A stretch of DNA of 64,000 nt from Sequoia sempervirens. Taxonomy: Eukaryota > Streptophyta > Pinopsida > Cupressales > Cupressaceae. The position numbers and the translations under genes were made by a program. The stretch lies in contig VDFB02321287.1 in assembly GCA_007258455.2 (NCBI GenBank), positions 1-64,000 on the forward strand, written 5' to 3'. The first letter of the stretch is position 1; the number at the start of each line of letters is the position of its first letter. A model generated the notes under the pieces. The model was not told the origin of the DNA and made no database searches. It saw only the letters and a list, made by a program, of their open reading frames with translations. Below are positions 24,403 to 36,402 of the stretch, piece after piece.

Positions 24403-27140
24403 CATGGAAAGCAGAAAGAAAAGGATACAAGAACAAGTAAGTCTACTCCTCACCCAACTCCTAAACATGAAGTTCATTATAATTTTAGTTCTAAACATGA
24501 AAGGAACTTGTTATATTTAAGTTATAATGCTACTCCTGAAAGGGGATAAGTTATAATGAAAAATGTTGTGAGTGAACAATGCTCAAATCAAGATTTAACA
24601 ACTAAAAAAAGAAGGGAGAGAGAAATAATACAACAAGATAATGAAAATGCTAGTTGTGCTAGGGCTGCAGGGTGTTTATCCTCAGTTTCTAACACAAATA
24701 CTCCTCTTCCTCATAATTTTTTAACTATTTTTCATGAGTATTCCCATGAAAATACTCCTAGCCATGTTGAAATTGTAGTGACATCTAATGCTAATACCAA
24801 CTTACTAGAAGAGGAAGAAATCTTCAATGATATGCAATAACTTAGAAGAGAAGCATTAGAAATAGATGAGTCTAGGAGAAGAAGGGATAAGGAGAAATAA
24901 GAAAAAATAAGGGAAGCTATGGTTGAGAGAGACATGCTAAGAAGAAAGGTTGAGAAAATGAGAGAACTAGAAAAATTAACTGCTCAATCTACCCAAATAA
25001 CCGGTCCTATAGTGAAAGAGAATGTATATAGGGAGCCTATAACTACCTCATTCGAACATGCTTGTATAAATTCATGGATAAATCTTACTATGAAAGCTTC
25101 TCTTGTAGTTGATCCTATCCCTAGTAGTACAAATGTTGTTTCCCATAATGATGTTAATGGAAAGAAACCACTCAGGGGTATAAAGATAAATGAGGGAGGT
25201 TCTTCTTAGAAGGAAACAACACAAAATAATTTTATTTCATTGGTTGATAAGTTAATAAAATAAAATGAGGAATTGTAAAGGAAAGTGAAAGAGATGAAAC
25301 TACTAGCTGTGAATATAGAAATAAAGAAGAAACTAGGTTTCTTAGAATCTTCCATAAAGGTTGTTGTTCCTAAAACCCAAACTTCTCAGCCCTATGCATC
25401 ATCTTCAAATACCCATTCAAATGATAACCATGTTTTCAATACATAACATTCCAATTTGTATTCACAACCAGAAAATAAGGCTAGGAGTACTCAACAACAT
25501 AATCAAGATGATTATGAATTGAGAGTATTTGACACTGGAAGACCTAAAGGAAATTATGATAGGAGAAGGAATCATGACAACTAGAATGAACAAGAGGGAC
25601 CCTTTGAAAGAAGACAATTGCATACTAATAGGTATAGGAAACCATGCTTTGATACAATTCCAGGGTACCCAAATCTTGTTCCTAATAATGCAAGAAAACA
25701 TGTACCAAAGTTCATTGGTAATAATGCTTTTAGTGGTGAAGATCACCTTAAATCTTTTCAAAGCTTTGTTGAATATTTTGAGCTTTGGGATGATGATGTT
25801 GCAATGAATTATTTCATGCAATCATTGAAAAAAGATGTTAGAGATTGGTATAGGAGCTTTCTTGATGCAAGCATTGATTAAAAAGATGCTTTCTACTGAG
25901 TGTTTAGAGAGAAATATGAAGATAAGACTGATCCTAGGTTTATGTTAAATAATTTCAATAATACCACTAAGTGACAAAATGAAATGGTAATTGAATTTAA
26001 TTCAATATTTTAGAAAGCCATCAATATAGTTCCAACCTATTTGAGGCCAAATGCAAGTTCATTATTAGTGGTATATTGCAATGCATTTGATTCAAAGATG
26101 TGTTACTTGCTCAGAGATAAGAACCTACAAAATTTAAGAGATGCTTATAAAATGGCAGTTCACATAGAGAACAACTGAAGAGCATCAAGTAAAGTGGGGA
26201 GAAGAGATGACCCTAAAGCCTTAAATAATTCAAGAGCTTAGAATGAAAGAGTTGGAAAAGCTACAGCTCCTGGTGAGAATTTGGATCAGATTGTTAGTTT
26301 TTCATTGCTAAGTGATTTCTAGATTTGATTGTGTGCGAATATTCTTACTTCAAAATTTCAGATCACACTTTGTGATCCATCATCAGGATGAGAGCTGGGA
26401 GAAACAAGAGAAAAAAATGATGAGAGCTAAGAGCTGAGAGAATTATTTTTTTCTCTTGTTTCTCTCAACTCTCATCTTGATGATAGATCACAGAGTGTGA
26501 TCCGAAATGTTGATGCAAAAAAACTCACACATAATTGAATCTAGAAATCACTTAGTAATAGCATTATGGATTGTGGAAACTTGATATCACTCATTGTTAG
26601 TTTGTTGAAAAAATAAAAAAATGAAAAACCTCAGTTCCAAAGGAATGAAAGGCCACCAAGATTAAATGATTACCTTATCATGCTAACTGGAACAATGGAA
26701 AGCTAGTTCAGAATAATCAGAAAAATGTTCAAGGTACACCTGACCCATTGCAAAAGAATTCCAAAAATGTTACTAAATATTTTCCATGGTGTGGAGTATG
26801 TCAATTGCCTCATTCTTCACATCAATGTGTTGTTGCAAGATATATAGAAGAGTCAGGATAATCAAGGAGGTTATGATTTTCCTCATGATCATGATGAAAT
26901 AGTGAATTTGTTTATGACTAAATCATATCTTTCCTATGATGAATACTCTTCTAACGATGAGCCTGACAAAAGTGATGTAGATGTGCAAAGGCAAGAAGTG
27001 AGTGTTTACCATCAAAAAGTGTTTTTAGATGAAGAGAGAGATAATGATTGCAATGTTTACAATCTTGAGTCACAAAATATTTCTCTAAGAATACCTTCAA
27101 ATGAAGAAATTGAAAATATGACAATTGCATTAGGGAAAAC
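24403..27140 (+). pseudogene. A1 gag pseudogene (Tat-like gypsy)
   Basis: The frame starts at about 24,403 and aligns with A2 gag from 41,888. In order: a Lys/Glu/Arg-rich N-terminal half with coiled-coil stretches (24,900-24,990 and 25,250-25,340), then the capsid entry 'GYPNLVPNNARKHVPKF' followed by 'FQSFVEYFELW' and 'DVRDWYRSF' (25,660-25,880). Next is 'SSLLVVYCNAF' and 'MCYLLRDKN' (26,050-26,130), and a knuckle CX2CX3HX4C at 26,790-26,828. A 0.3-kb foldback element interrupts it at about 26,301-26,592. Similarity to A2 stops near 27,140, before the protease. Numerous stops show it is dead. Confidence 0.75.
26301..26592. mobile_element. Foldback MITE-like insertion in A1 gag
   Basis: The sequence folds into a long hairpin. 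The left arm from about 26,308 (GCTAAGTGATTTCTAGA) pairs with the right arm ending at about 26,561, and pairing continues inward through GATCACA..TGTGATC blocks and the 'AACAAGAGAAAAAAA' segment. The direct repeat ATTGTTAGTTT flanks the block at 26,290-26,300 and 26,593-26,603, and A2 gag lacks the insertion. The 11-base duplication would fit a Mutator-like element. About 30 bases at the right end do not pair with the left end, so the exact termini are uncertain. Confidence 0.7.
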
Positions 27141-27429
27141 TTTAGTGGCGAATCTCCGCCAATTAGAGAATTATAGAAATATGAAAAGTAGAAATTGGTG
27201 AATTAATCACACCCAACAGGGTGTCCAAATCACCTAGATTTTTTTAATTATCGATCCAATTTATTTCCATTAGCCAATGATTTATTTTATGAGGCATATT
27301 TAAGAAACAAATTCGCCATAAAAAAACTATGTGTTTCAAACGGACCGACTAATATTTTCACCTAGAATCCTAGAAGCGTGTAATAAAACACCTACATATT
27401 CTCCAACACTATTAAAACAACATTGTATC

Positions 27430-27600
27430 AGGACCCATTTCACTAATTAAAATTTACAAATAGTTTCTTGTGAAGACCCATTTCACCAATTAAAATTTAT
27501 AAATTGTTGCTTATGAGGACCTATTTTTCCAATAACATTAAAAAATAATTACATTTGAGGACACATTTTGCCTTGAAAATTACAACGTATCATTGTATAA
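27430..27600 (+). repeat. Degenerate 43-bp tandem repeat, four units
   Basis: Units beginning AGGACC/AAGACC start at about 27,430, 27,473, 27,516 and 27,558. The first two share 'CCCATTTCAC.AATTAAAATTTA'. They lie upstream of the hAT transposase, a place where hAT elements often carry subterminal repeats. Confidence 0.65.
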
Positions 27601-27938
27601 GCACTCGAGATTCACCAAATTTTTAATATACCATTTAAAAATTCTATAGAATTTTCCAAATATGGATTGATATAAATACAATCGAAACTGTCATTTATTC
27701 TTACACATTTTTTTTTGTTTTGAGGTTCTACTTCTTGATTCAGAAGTTAGTGAAAGCTGAAAAACATAGAATTAAAGGTGAGTGATCATTTCTTCATAGT
27801 GTTATTAGTTATAATAATAAGATTTACTTATCTCTTTTCCATTCTTTATTTATTCTTAAAGATGATATTGAGTAAGGAATTTGATCTATATTATTTGTCC
27901 TTCTTAAACAAGACATTTTTTTCTAGATTTTATTTGAA

Positions 27939-30609
27939 GTGAGAGTCAATATGTTGAGAAGCAAGAGTAAGACTCCTCAGGGTAGAAAAGAGACTATGAG
28001 GCCATCAAAACACCTAAAATGTAGAGGTACCATACAGTCTTACTTTATAATTGGAAAATATTTCGATCCATCAGATCAAGATGGAGCTACATCATCAACT
28101 CTTCCACCAAATATTAATGAAGAAGGCATTCACAATACCTCACCACCACCAGAAGGTCAAGGTGAGATTTTCATTGAGTTAAATCAAAATGTATCAAATG
28201 AGGATGGAAATACCACTAAAGATGTTCCAAGGGATACCTTAGCTAGCGAGAATGAGATAATTGACTTGGATGAGGATGATGTTGGTAGCAAGAAAAGAAA
28301 AATCTAATAAAAATGGGGCATAAGTGGAAAATGACAACCAATTTTCAACTTGGTTGATTGTCAATGTACCCATTCAATGTACTAGTGGGGAAAGAAAAGG
28401 ATATTGAAAGTGCAATAGGGGCCAAATGTATGATTTTTAGTTGGAAATGTTGAAGACACAAGACATTGTAGCTAAAGCTTGACACTATAGAAAAGCATAT
28501 CAGTAAAGTTTATGAAAATAAAATCATAGACAGAAAGGAACAATCAGTCGTATGATGGAAATCAAAGGAAGAATTTCTTCATGTTAGGTATGTTGTAGAA
28601 TATTAAGTGCATGACCAAATAATGTCAAAGATTTTTGCATGTCAAGGTACACTTGAGGCTCAATTTGGAAAAGCAATGGAAGCAACAAATCTATCAAAAA
28701 TTATTTAGATGATTGTTGTTTTTCATATTTTGTCCAGAGGGAATCCTATGACAGACTACCCAGAATATTCTAGTTTCTTATCTTATTTGGGTGTTCCTCA
28801 CTTTCCCTTCTCACAGTGGTTAGTAAATTTTGGATGGGAATGCAAAAACTATCTTGATATATTAGAAAATGAAGATTTAAAGGAGAAAATAAAAAGATTC
28901 AAATTTCATTGCATTATCTTTAGATGAAGCTACTATGATAGACAATACTTCTTGGGTCTGTATGCATTTGTATACTATAGAATGACATTTTCACCAAGCT
29001 CATCTTCTCTATGTTCATAAAATGAAGGATAGTTCAACATCACAAAATCTATTTGAACTAGTCAAGAAATATTTGAATGCAATTACATGTATGGATGAGT
29101 TGAAAATTCCCAAAAAGTTGGTGTGTGTAGGAGTTGATGGAGCTACAGTGATGCAAGGTCAAAGGAGTGTTGTTTGGAAAAAGTTACAAACTACTTGTGC
29201 ACCATACATGCTTGGTATTCACTTCATGTCCCAAATAATGAATTTAGCATTCAAAATTGTAAGCAAGTTTCCTACAGTATCAAAAGTTGAAAATCTAGTC
29301 TATGAGATCCATGCATACTTTTGTTGAAGTCCCAAACGTTATGTATAATTTCAAAAAAATTCTAAGGCAATAACACTAGGAAACAAGCTTATCAACGATC
29401 TTGATACCATATGGATCTCCCTACATGGACCAGTGCAATGAGTTCTTTCAGAATATCAATCCTTGATTGGAGTGATGGATGAGCATTGCAGCATAGTAGA
29501 CAAATCTTCTAACCTCTTACATAGGTTAAGTGATATAGAGACACTCTTGAATTTAGCTTGTCTTCTACCCATGTTGGATATGATGAAAAATCTTGTGAAG
29601 AAATCCCAAGATAGAACTATGTATATTTATGAATATGTCAATCTGCATAAACATACATGCTTGGCCCTCGATCATCTATATCTAGATCTAACACAAGAAG
29701 GCCCAAATAATTTCATGTGGCAGAAAATTATTGATTTGAATAATCTTGATAATTATTTACAGTTTAATGCAAGTGAGAACTTATGTATCTATGCATGTGG
29801 ATATGAGATACCAATGTACCATTGTAACACAAATAGGCACTCTAGCAGAGAAGTAGCTTGTTAAGGAGGAAGATTTTAAAAACATTGTTAAATATGTAAG
29901 TGATAAGTTGAAGGAAATTGCAAAATCTCTTTCCTCAGAGATTCATGAAAGATTCCCTCAACATGAAATACTTGAAGCCATGGGTATTTTGTATCCTCAA
30001 TTTTAGGTAAAATAAGATAACCCAAAATATTTTCATGATAAAGTAAAAATATTGATCAAACAATTTTTGAAAAGTGTAACATACAATGAGTAGACAATAG
30101 AAGGAATTTTAAATGAAGATAAGCTTAGACAACAATGTAGGAGTTTTATAATAGCTATGAAGGACCAGTACAAATCCATGGTCATGGAGAAGGCCTTTGA
30201 AATGGGATCAATAAAAAATATTTTGACAAACTTAGGTCAGAGTGAAATATTGCGTGATTCGATATCATAATATTTCAAACTTGTTGATTTATGTCAAGCA
30301 ATGATATTGGGGTCGATGGAGGATGAGAGAGTTTATAGTACACTAGAATTTTTGAAATCAAAGTTAAGAAACAAACTAGACAAGAATTTGGAAAATTTCT
30401 TGAGGATGAAAGGAACTACGTATAATGTCAAAAGAATGCCTTTTGAAAGGGCACTCACAATCTGGAGGTCCACATGTGAAATAATAGGGACTATTTTGTG
30501 CAACACTCCAATTCCAAATGCTAGTACTATTGGCATTAGCAATGGTAGTGGGACTAGGATAGAAGAAATTGACACAAATCACACAATGAATGTTGAATTT
30601 GAGACATAG
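27939..30609 (+). pseudogene. hAT transposase pseudogene (DUF4371/ZNF862-like)
   Basis: hAT transposase excises and reinserts the transposon. The N-terminal part (27,939-28,307) is Lys/Ser-rich with 'RPSKHLKCRGTIQSYF' and ends in 'EIIDLDEDD..KKRKI'. The catalytic core includes 'SLDEAT' (first Asp, about 28,923), 'VGVDGATVMQG' (second Asp at 29,136) and 'SPKRYV', 'KLINDLDTIWISL', 'VLSEYQSLIGVM', as in ZNF862/DUF4371 proteins. The C-terminal dimerisation block (30,301-30,400) has 'MEDERVYSTLEFLKSKLRN', where Glu at 30,325 aligns with the third catalytic residue. Stops and at least three frame changes inactivate it. A GT...TTTTTTTCTAG pair at about 27,777-27,925 may be a 5' intron. Confidence 0.8.
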
Positions 30610-30742
30610 GCCGAAGAAAATGAAGAGAAGACTCATAATCAAGATGAATCTTTTACTTTATATCAAGATGAACGTCAGTTTGAGGACCCTGACTCTATTT
30701 GGGAAATGGAAGAGAATTAGCATCTTTTAGGTATTTATACTG

Positions 30743-30905
30743 CACTTCATGAATCAGTTTCCATTGTTCCAAACTATAGTTGACGATATTTTATATTGTA
30801 TTCAATGAAATTGTGAATCATTTCACTTCATGAATCATATTCCAAACTATAGTTGATGATATTTTATATTGTATTCCATGAAATTGTGATATTTTATATT
30901 TTATA
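30743..30905 (+). repeat. 81-bp tandem duplication after the hAT transposase
   Basis: Two units begin CACTTCATGAATCA at 30,743 and 30,824 and share 'TTCCAAACTATAGTTGA' and 'GATATTTTATATTGTATTC'. The second unit ends in extra TTTATATT repeats. It lies just 3' of the transposase reading frame. Confidence 0.75.
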
Positions 30906-30930
30906 TTGTATTCCACGGTATTGAATTTGA

Positions 30931-31379
30931 TATGTGATTTTGCATCATTTTTAAAGAACAACACTTATCAAACTACTTAAAAATTCCTATTGCATTACCA
31001 TTCACACAATCTTTGATAAATAACTGAAAGGAATATTAATCCATTCCTTGAATAGAAGCTAATAGTTAAACATAAATAACTTATAAAGGCATCCACACAA
31101 CTTAAACAATAAAAGCTTAAACTACCAAATCACCTAAATTGTATTGAGAAATCCTTACGCATTCATCACCACAAAATATTTATTCACAAATAAACATTCC
31201 ACAACAATGAAATAGAACAAAAATATATCATTCAATAATAGATAATCCACTGGAAAACTTCTCAGCAAAAGAAAAATAAATCCACACACCATAACTCAAA
31301 TATTACATATGCATGAACTTCACTATTGTCTTTCTATATTGAAATAATAGAAAAGCAGTTAAAATAACATCTTTTTTTT
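30931..31379. other. AT-rich spacer, nothing recognised
   Basis: No domain, repeat or gene was recognised between the hAT 3' region and the left end of the B' LTR. It may include the right end of the hAT element. Confidence 0.5.
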
Positions 31380-33330
31380 TGTTCTTGTTGGAGATCAGGA
31401 TTGCACCCTCAAATAATTTGGGCTTTCTTATCCTGCCTCAACATGGAAATGCTCTAGACTTGTGGGTGATTTTGTGTAGTAGAGCGAATCTCCAGATCAA
31501 GGTTGGTTCCCTTTAGATGATCACCTAAACTATGGATTTTATGGGGAAACGGAAGAGAGAAAAATCTGAAAATGCAACCTATAGATAAATGATGATCAAA
31601 TAATACTTAGTGACTTTGACATGATTTGATTCACAAAAACCCCCTTTTTAAGCAATAATTCCAACAATGCACCTTAGATCAGCTAGCTCAACAATGTTTT
31701 GCACAAAGATTCAGGAACACTTGAATACAATGGGAAACCTAAACTATCTACAATTCCTGTCTATAACCCACAATAATAAGAATAAAGAAGGATGCTCAAA
31801 CTTGAATCACAAAAGTCATCCAAATTATTGTTGCTTATATTGAAACTAAAGGAAACAAGATATCAAAATCAAATTCAAAAGTTTACAAGACTCTCTGTAA
31901 TGCATATGAGAGCCAAAAACTAAAAATTTTGAACCCTAAGAAAATCAATTTTTCTCCAATATATAGCCAAAAGTGACCATCAAGTGCAAAAATAGAAAAA
32001 TCTAGCTCATTGCCTCCCCAAAAAGCAAGCCAATCTGCAATTTTCGAGCTCAATCAAAATCTTAGAAAATTGTGATCCAAAACTACTCCAAACTGCCCCA
32101 TGAAGATGGAAAGTTTCCATTTCCAAGGTTTCTATCCAAAAAGCCTCTCCAAAACAAGTGAAAATAGCTGGAACTGAAAATAGAAACTTCAGTTTGCTAC
32201 CTTTTCTCTCAATTCGCCCAAGAACTCAAAATATAAAGTTTTGGTGTATCTTAACCACATTTTCAAAATAACAACTTAATCAAGTGATTTATAGAAACAT
32301 TTCTTGATTAATTGTTTTACAACTTACATTTTTCCAAAATTACAAAACTAGAAGGCTTGGTTGCTACATCTGATTTTCTAATTTTCCCTCCAAATATCTT
32401 GATTCATTTCTTTTGATCTTCAGATGTTTCAATGTATCATTCGCAGGATTCTCAATTATTGTTGATAATTCATATAGGAATTTTCATAGTTGGAGCTCTA
32501 ACAACATCTTTATCATCTCTTGTAGATTTAATTGGCGCTCGAGGACGAGGATGTGCACTATTCAAGAATCATTTCAAAGACTTACAGGAAATGATGATTA
32601 TGTTCACTCTTATGTGTCTTCTTTCTTTCCCATCCTCAATAGTGTAGAATCCTTTTGTTGCTACATTGTCACAACTACTCCCATGACTTTTTTGGGACAT
32701 TTTTTTGTTCATTACCTAATGAATATAAATTTAGCATTTGTAAATCACTTGATCAAGTATGTATCTTTTCCTTTCATGCAAAACAATGTTTGAACATTGC
32801 AACTGAATATAGAATGAAAGCATCTCTTTTCTTTTATGAAACTCTTAATGTTTTAATTGAATCAAACAACTTAAACACATTGAATCTTAGAACTTCAAAA
32901 TAACTTAAACACTTTCAATGGTTAAACATTTGCAAAGGTTAATTTTGAATTTTCACCTTAAAATAAAACTTTGAATTAACTAGCTCCATCAAATTGAGCT
33001 ATAGTGAAAATTTGACAACACTTTTGGTGACCTCTGTGAGATGCTTGCCTCCTAAGCATCAAGACAGTTGCCTTATGGAATTCCATTGGGCATGGATTCA
33101 TTTCTTCCCTCTCCAAAACTTTGAAAAACTCATGAATCAGACTTGAAAACACTTCCAAATAGTAGCAGGAAAAACAAAACAAAACAAACAGCAGCAACCA
33201 AGCCCTAGTGGCCAAAAAAACCTATGCAACTGCACTTATTGAAAGAAAACTTAAAGGGAAACATGCTTCAAAATCACTTATTTGTTGCTAATATACTATA
33301 GTACAAAACAATATGTTCATAACTCAAAAG
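31380..33330 (-). repeat. B' LTR (about 1.95 kb, short version)
   Basis: The left end, TGTTCTTGTTGG...GATTGCACC, aligns with the B LTR end TGTTGTCAATTATATTTGCACC. About 31,430-32,000 aligns with 47,840-48,450, including a minus-strand TATA motif at 31,960-31,965. About 32,400-33,250 aligns with 52,000-52,830. The ~3 kb of the B LTR between about 48,950 and 51,950 has no clear counterpart, so B either gained it or B' lost it. Confidence 0.7.
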
Positions 33331-33339
33331 CAATACTTC

Positions 33340-35018
33340 AAATGAATCCCATTAACTGTGATTGGTAGTACTTCTCCAGTCAACCTTGAGAGTTGGAATG
33401 AGTTCTGCTCCTTGCAATCTATTATAACATAGGGGCCATCCTAGAAATCATAAAACTTTGAGTGCTTTCCTAGTTTTCTCTTTTGCTCATCCCAATTAAG
33501 GAAAAAATCCCCAACAACAAACTCTCTTAGTTCTATTTCACAAATTTCTTACATCATATTGTCACTTAACCCCTCATTCATTTGAAACTTGATCTTTTGA
33601 GATATAATTTCATCAAAGCACTTTTCATGAAAGGTTTTCTCACTAGTTGGAATTGATCCAATCATGGAAAAACTCCCTTGGAATTCTTCCTCAAAGTCTG
33701 GTAGCCTTCCTAGATGGTCCAATGGAAATGGTAAATCAGCAATCATCTCTTCAGGTGGGATGAAATCCTCAATGAGAAAATCCTCCCCAAACTTAACCTA
33801 AAAGAGGGAGGGAAAAAGCACAATATCTTCTTCTTGATGACATCCAATAAATATTTTTGGGTCTTTAAAAACATTATTTTTGAGAAACTCTTCTTGATTC
33901 TAGATCTGATTTTCTAGTGGCATTGATATCCACTCCGAGTCTATCTCTTCATATTGCTAAGCACATTCTTCCTTATTTGAAGTCTCATTTTCAAAGGGTA
34001 TCTCCATCCACTCTTGAACTAATGCCTCTTCCTCACCATGACTTCCTTCTAGATCTGATACTTTTCAACTGAAGAGCAACTCCTTCCACTCTTTAGTCAC
34101 TTCTTCATCCTTCAAGAACCTTGCTTTACTATTAAGAGGCAGAGTTTGGTTCTCAACCAAGCCAAGAGCCTCCATGTTGGGTTCTTGGATCATTTAAATG
34201 TTCAACCTTCCCTCCTCCATGTAAATAAAAGGATCAAGGTTGTGCTCCTAGGCTACCAACTCATCAAGGTTTCTCTCTTCATTGGGAACATTCGGTCCTG
34301 AGGTCATAACTTTATTCTCTAGCCCATTTGAGGTGTTAAGGTGTGCATTTATTGGACTAGGAACATATGGTTCAATATCGACTCTTGATAAAGGTTTAGA
34401 ACTGATAGTTACTTTTGTTCCATATCAGGTTCTAAAGAATAGGAAAGACCAATCGGTTGAGAAGAATCCCCCCAACTTGGTTGTAAATACCATTCAAAGA
34501 CAGAGTGCAAAATGTGAAGGAAATTCTATTACATATATGTCTTGGGGAAAAGAAGAGTCAGGGAAAGCATGTAGTGTAAGGGATAGATTTTTTATAATTC
34601 ATGTTGGTCGGACAACAGACCCGTCTAATTGGACAACACCTTTAGACACTAGTTCATACACAAGACCTAACTAGTTTACTACATTCTTAGGCATGATAGA
34701 GCTGCTAGCTCCTGAATTCACCATACAATTATGCACCAATTTTTCTCCTATGATTAGAGTTAGATAGAAAGGTAGGGGTTAAAACTCTTGATTCTACTAG
34801 TTTTCTTTGATCTCTAGACCATTATCTAGCACTGTTCTCCCTTTTTCAACATTTGAAACATCTAAACATGGAAAATTAGTCAGAGCACCTTGCAAAAAAT
34901 CATTTTGTTCCAAAAGATGGAGTGCATCCATAATGGATAAGCTAACTATAGCCTTCTTTAATTTCTCCACTACATTGAAAGATATAGGGTTTAACCTTTT
35001 GTTGAATTGCTCATGCAA
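33340..35018 (-). pseudogene. B' gag-protease fragment fused to the integrase C-terminus
   Basis: From 35,018 downward: 'FNVVEKLKKAIVSLSIMDALHL' matches the end of B Gag. The protease region lies at about 34,750-34,300 (damaged). A linker follows to about 33,750, then 'FFLNWDEQ', 'DGPYVI', 'NSFQLSRLTGEVLPITVNG' and 'IHLKYCF', the integrase C-terminal end, with its stop near 33,357. In B these blocks are separated by about 3.4 kb, so an internal deletion joined the linker to integrase. Confidence 0.7.
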
Positions 35019-35149
35019 TCATATCATTTTCTTTCTGTTGTTCTCTCTATAGAATATGCACTTTTGGGTGCATCACCAAAAAAAATTGAGATGTGTTAGT
35101 TTTCTTTTATCCTTCAATAGTGATAGAGCCCTCAAAATGCTCAAAATTT

Positions 35150-36402
35150 TGAGTCTTTTATGCTTCTTATTCACATGTCAAATGTCCCCATCAATAGGGT
35201 TCAAGGGTTTTATTTAGTTAATCTTTCCTTTGATTGGTTTGATTTTCATCCTTGAATGTTCTAATTTTGCATTGATAGGTTTTGTTGGTTGCCAATCTTC
35301 TTAGTTGTCTTTTAATCCATCGACATACATCCATTACCAGCCCCAAAGCTTTGATATTGTCGATCATTTTAATCTATCCTCAGGTTACATTTTAATTTTT
35401 GATTTATGAATGACTTAAGTCTAAGTCATTAACTCATGAGGGTGTTTTCTCATCAGCCTAGTCAAGGCCCCTTTTTTATGAATAACTTTGATTCATGTGC
35501 AGGTTGAGTAGTTACTAGATCATGGGATTTCATCTAGAACATTCCCCACTTGCCCGTCCATCTGAAATGAATGCAATTTAAATGTTACGAGGCTAGCGAA
35601 ATGTCACCACGTGTGAGTGGGCCCACTGGCTATGTCCCATCTCAATTCCCAAAACTTTGAGATCAATAGTTCCAATCGAGTGATGAAAAGTGATCACCAT
35701 TGTTCCCCACTAGCTCACGGAAATAAGATGCAAGTTCTTTAAGAACAACAAGACCCACAAAAAGCTTCCATGTACACTCTACAATATTAGGCAAGTGGAG
35801 TCCACAAGTACATGAGGAAGGTCTTTTCAACGAATTCCTATTGGCCATTCATCTAAGTTTGAGCAGTGAGGAAAATTCAAACAATCTTGACTCACTCGGA
35901 GTCATTCAAGAGGCCCAACTCAACTATAAATAAATGGCTCATATTCAAAACTACAAAGTACACTCATTGCAATTCTTTTGCTTTGCATGAGTGAGAATTA
36001 ATGGAGGAAGTGGCCCGTAGACCTATTCAAAAATTGTGTACAGCTAATTCTTTCTTATTTGAGATTCAAAGATGTGTCCAAGGAAATACGAAGAGCTGAT
36101 AAGCAAATTGCAGAGATTGTCCCAACTAGCATTAGGATTTGACACAGTTGAAAGCAATAAGTACTATAAACACAATTTTATGCCTTTTTCATTTTTCTGA
36201 GTTAGGGCTTTCTTTTGGTCATTTTTAAAATGAATGCATTTATTTGTTTTCCTTTCATTTCTTTAAAATTATGGTTAATCTTTGTCTTTGAAATCCATAG
36301 ATATACAATTGTCCAAAATTAGCAATTTTCCCAAGTTATAAACTATAATTAGGAGTTTGAGTCATTAAATTCATCTGTTAGAATTTTTGTGTGCACAAAC
36401 CC
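35150..36402 (+). repeat. U region of A2
   Basis: The counterpart of 16,011-17,339. It starts TGAGTC after a run AAAATTT and ends at the ORFx ATG. It contains a TATA box (35,924-35,932) about 475 bases before the ATG. The left neighbour here is B' and in A1 is element E, so the shared start is a real unit boundary. No PBS is visible at its right end. Confidence 0.5.
35924..35932 (+). promoter_or_regulatory. TATA box upstream of ORFx (A2)
   Basis: CTATAAATAAATGG is a good plant TATA match, in a U region otherwise free of coding signals. A1 has a TATATAAG-type motif nearer the ATG (about 17,203). Confidence 0.4.

Larger units (their letters stand above)
16011..27140 (+). mobile_element. Unit A1: U region, ORFx, LTR/PBS and gag of a Tat-like gypsy element
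   Basis: A1 aligns end to end with A2 (35,150 to about 44,310) in the order U, ORFx, LTR-like region with primer-binding site, then gag. It begins at 16,011 within element E RT and is lost at about 27,140 within the 3' part of gag, before protease. A 1.6-kb insertion splits ORFx and a small foldback element splits gag. Because the PBS lies downstream of ORFx, the order relative to a normal LTR retrotransposon is unclear. Confidence 0.6.
27217..30930 (+). mobile_element. Decayed hAT-superfamily DNA transposon
   Basis: The region contains a transposase pseudogene with hAT blocks, preceded by a leader with a tandem repeat and a possible 5' intron. The left boundary is proposed at CAGGGTGTCC (27,217), which looks like a hAT terminal repeat, but no matching inverted end was found on the right, so both limits are tentative. 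It lies just after the point where A1 gag is lost and may have caused that break. Confidence 0.6.
31380..35090 (-). mobile_element. B': internally deleted relative of element B
   Basis: On the minus strand this reads Gag C-terminus, protease, part of the linker, integrase C-terminus, and then an LTR. The second RNase H, RT, RNase H and most of integrase are missing. Each part aligns in order with element B at 57,250-56,500 and 53,110-52,937, and the LTR matches the outer parts of the B LTR. The 5' side is cut off where the A2 U region starts at 35,150. It is older and more divergent than B. Confidence 0.75.

Noticed and set aside
27141..31490. GCGAATCTCC shared by 27,147 and 31,483 as a possible transposon end or duplication
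   Set aside because: The copies are direct, not inverted, and the second aligns with the B LTR family (47,870 region), so the 10-base match looks like chance.
32530..32545. GCTCGAGGACGAGG in B', like the motif before the polypurine tract of some plant gypsy elements
   Set aside because: It is on the wrong strand for B' and inside the LTR; the matching B site reads differently. Treated as coincidence.
34282..34674. 130-codon plus-strand frame in B'
   Set aside because: It is antisense to the B' protease region, which aligns with element B on the minus strand.
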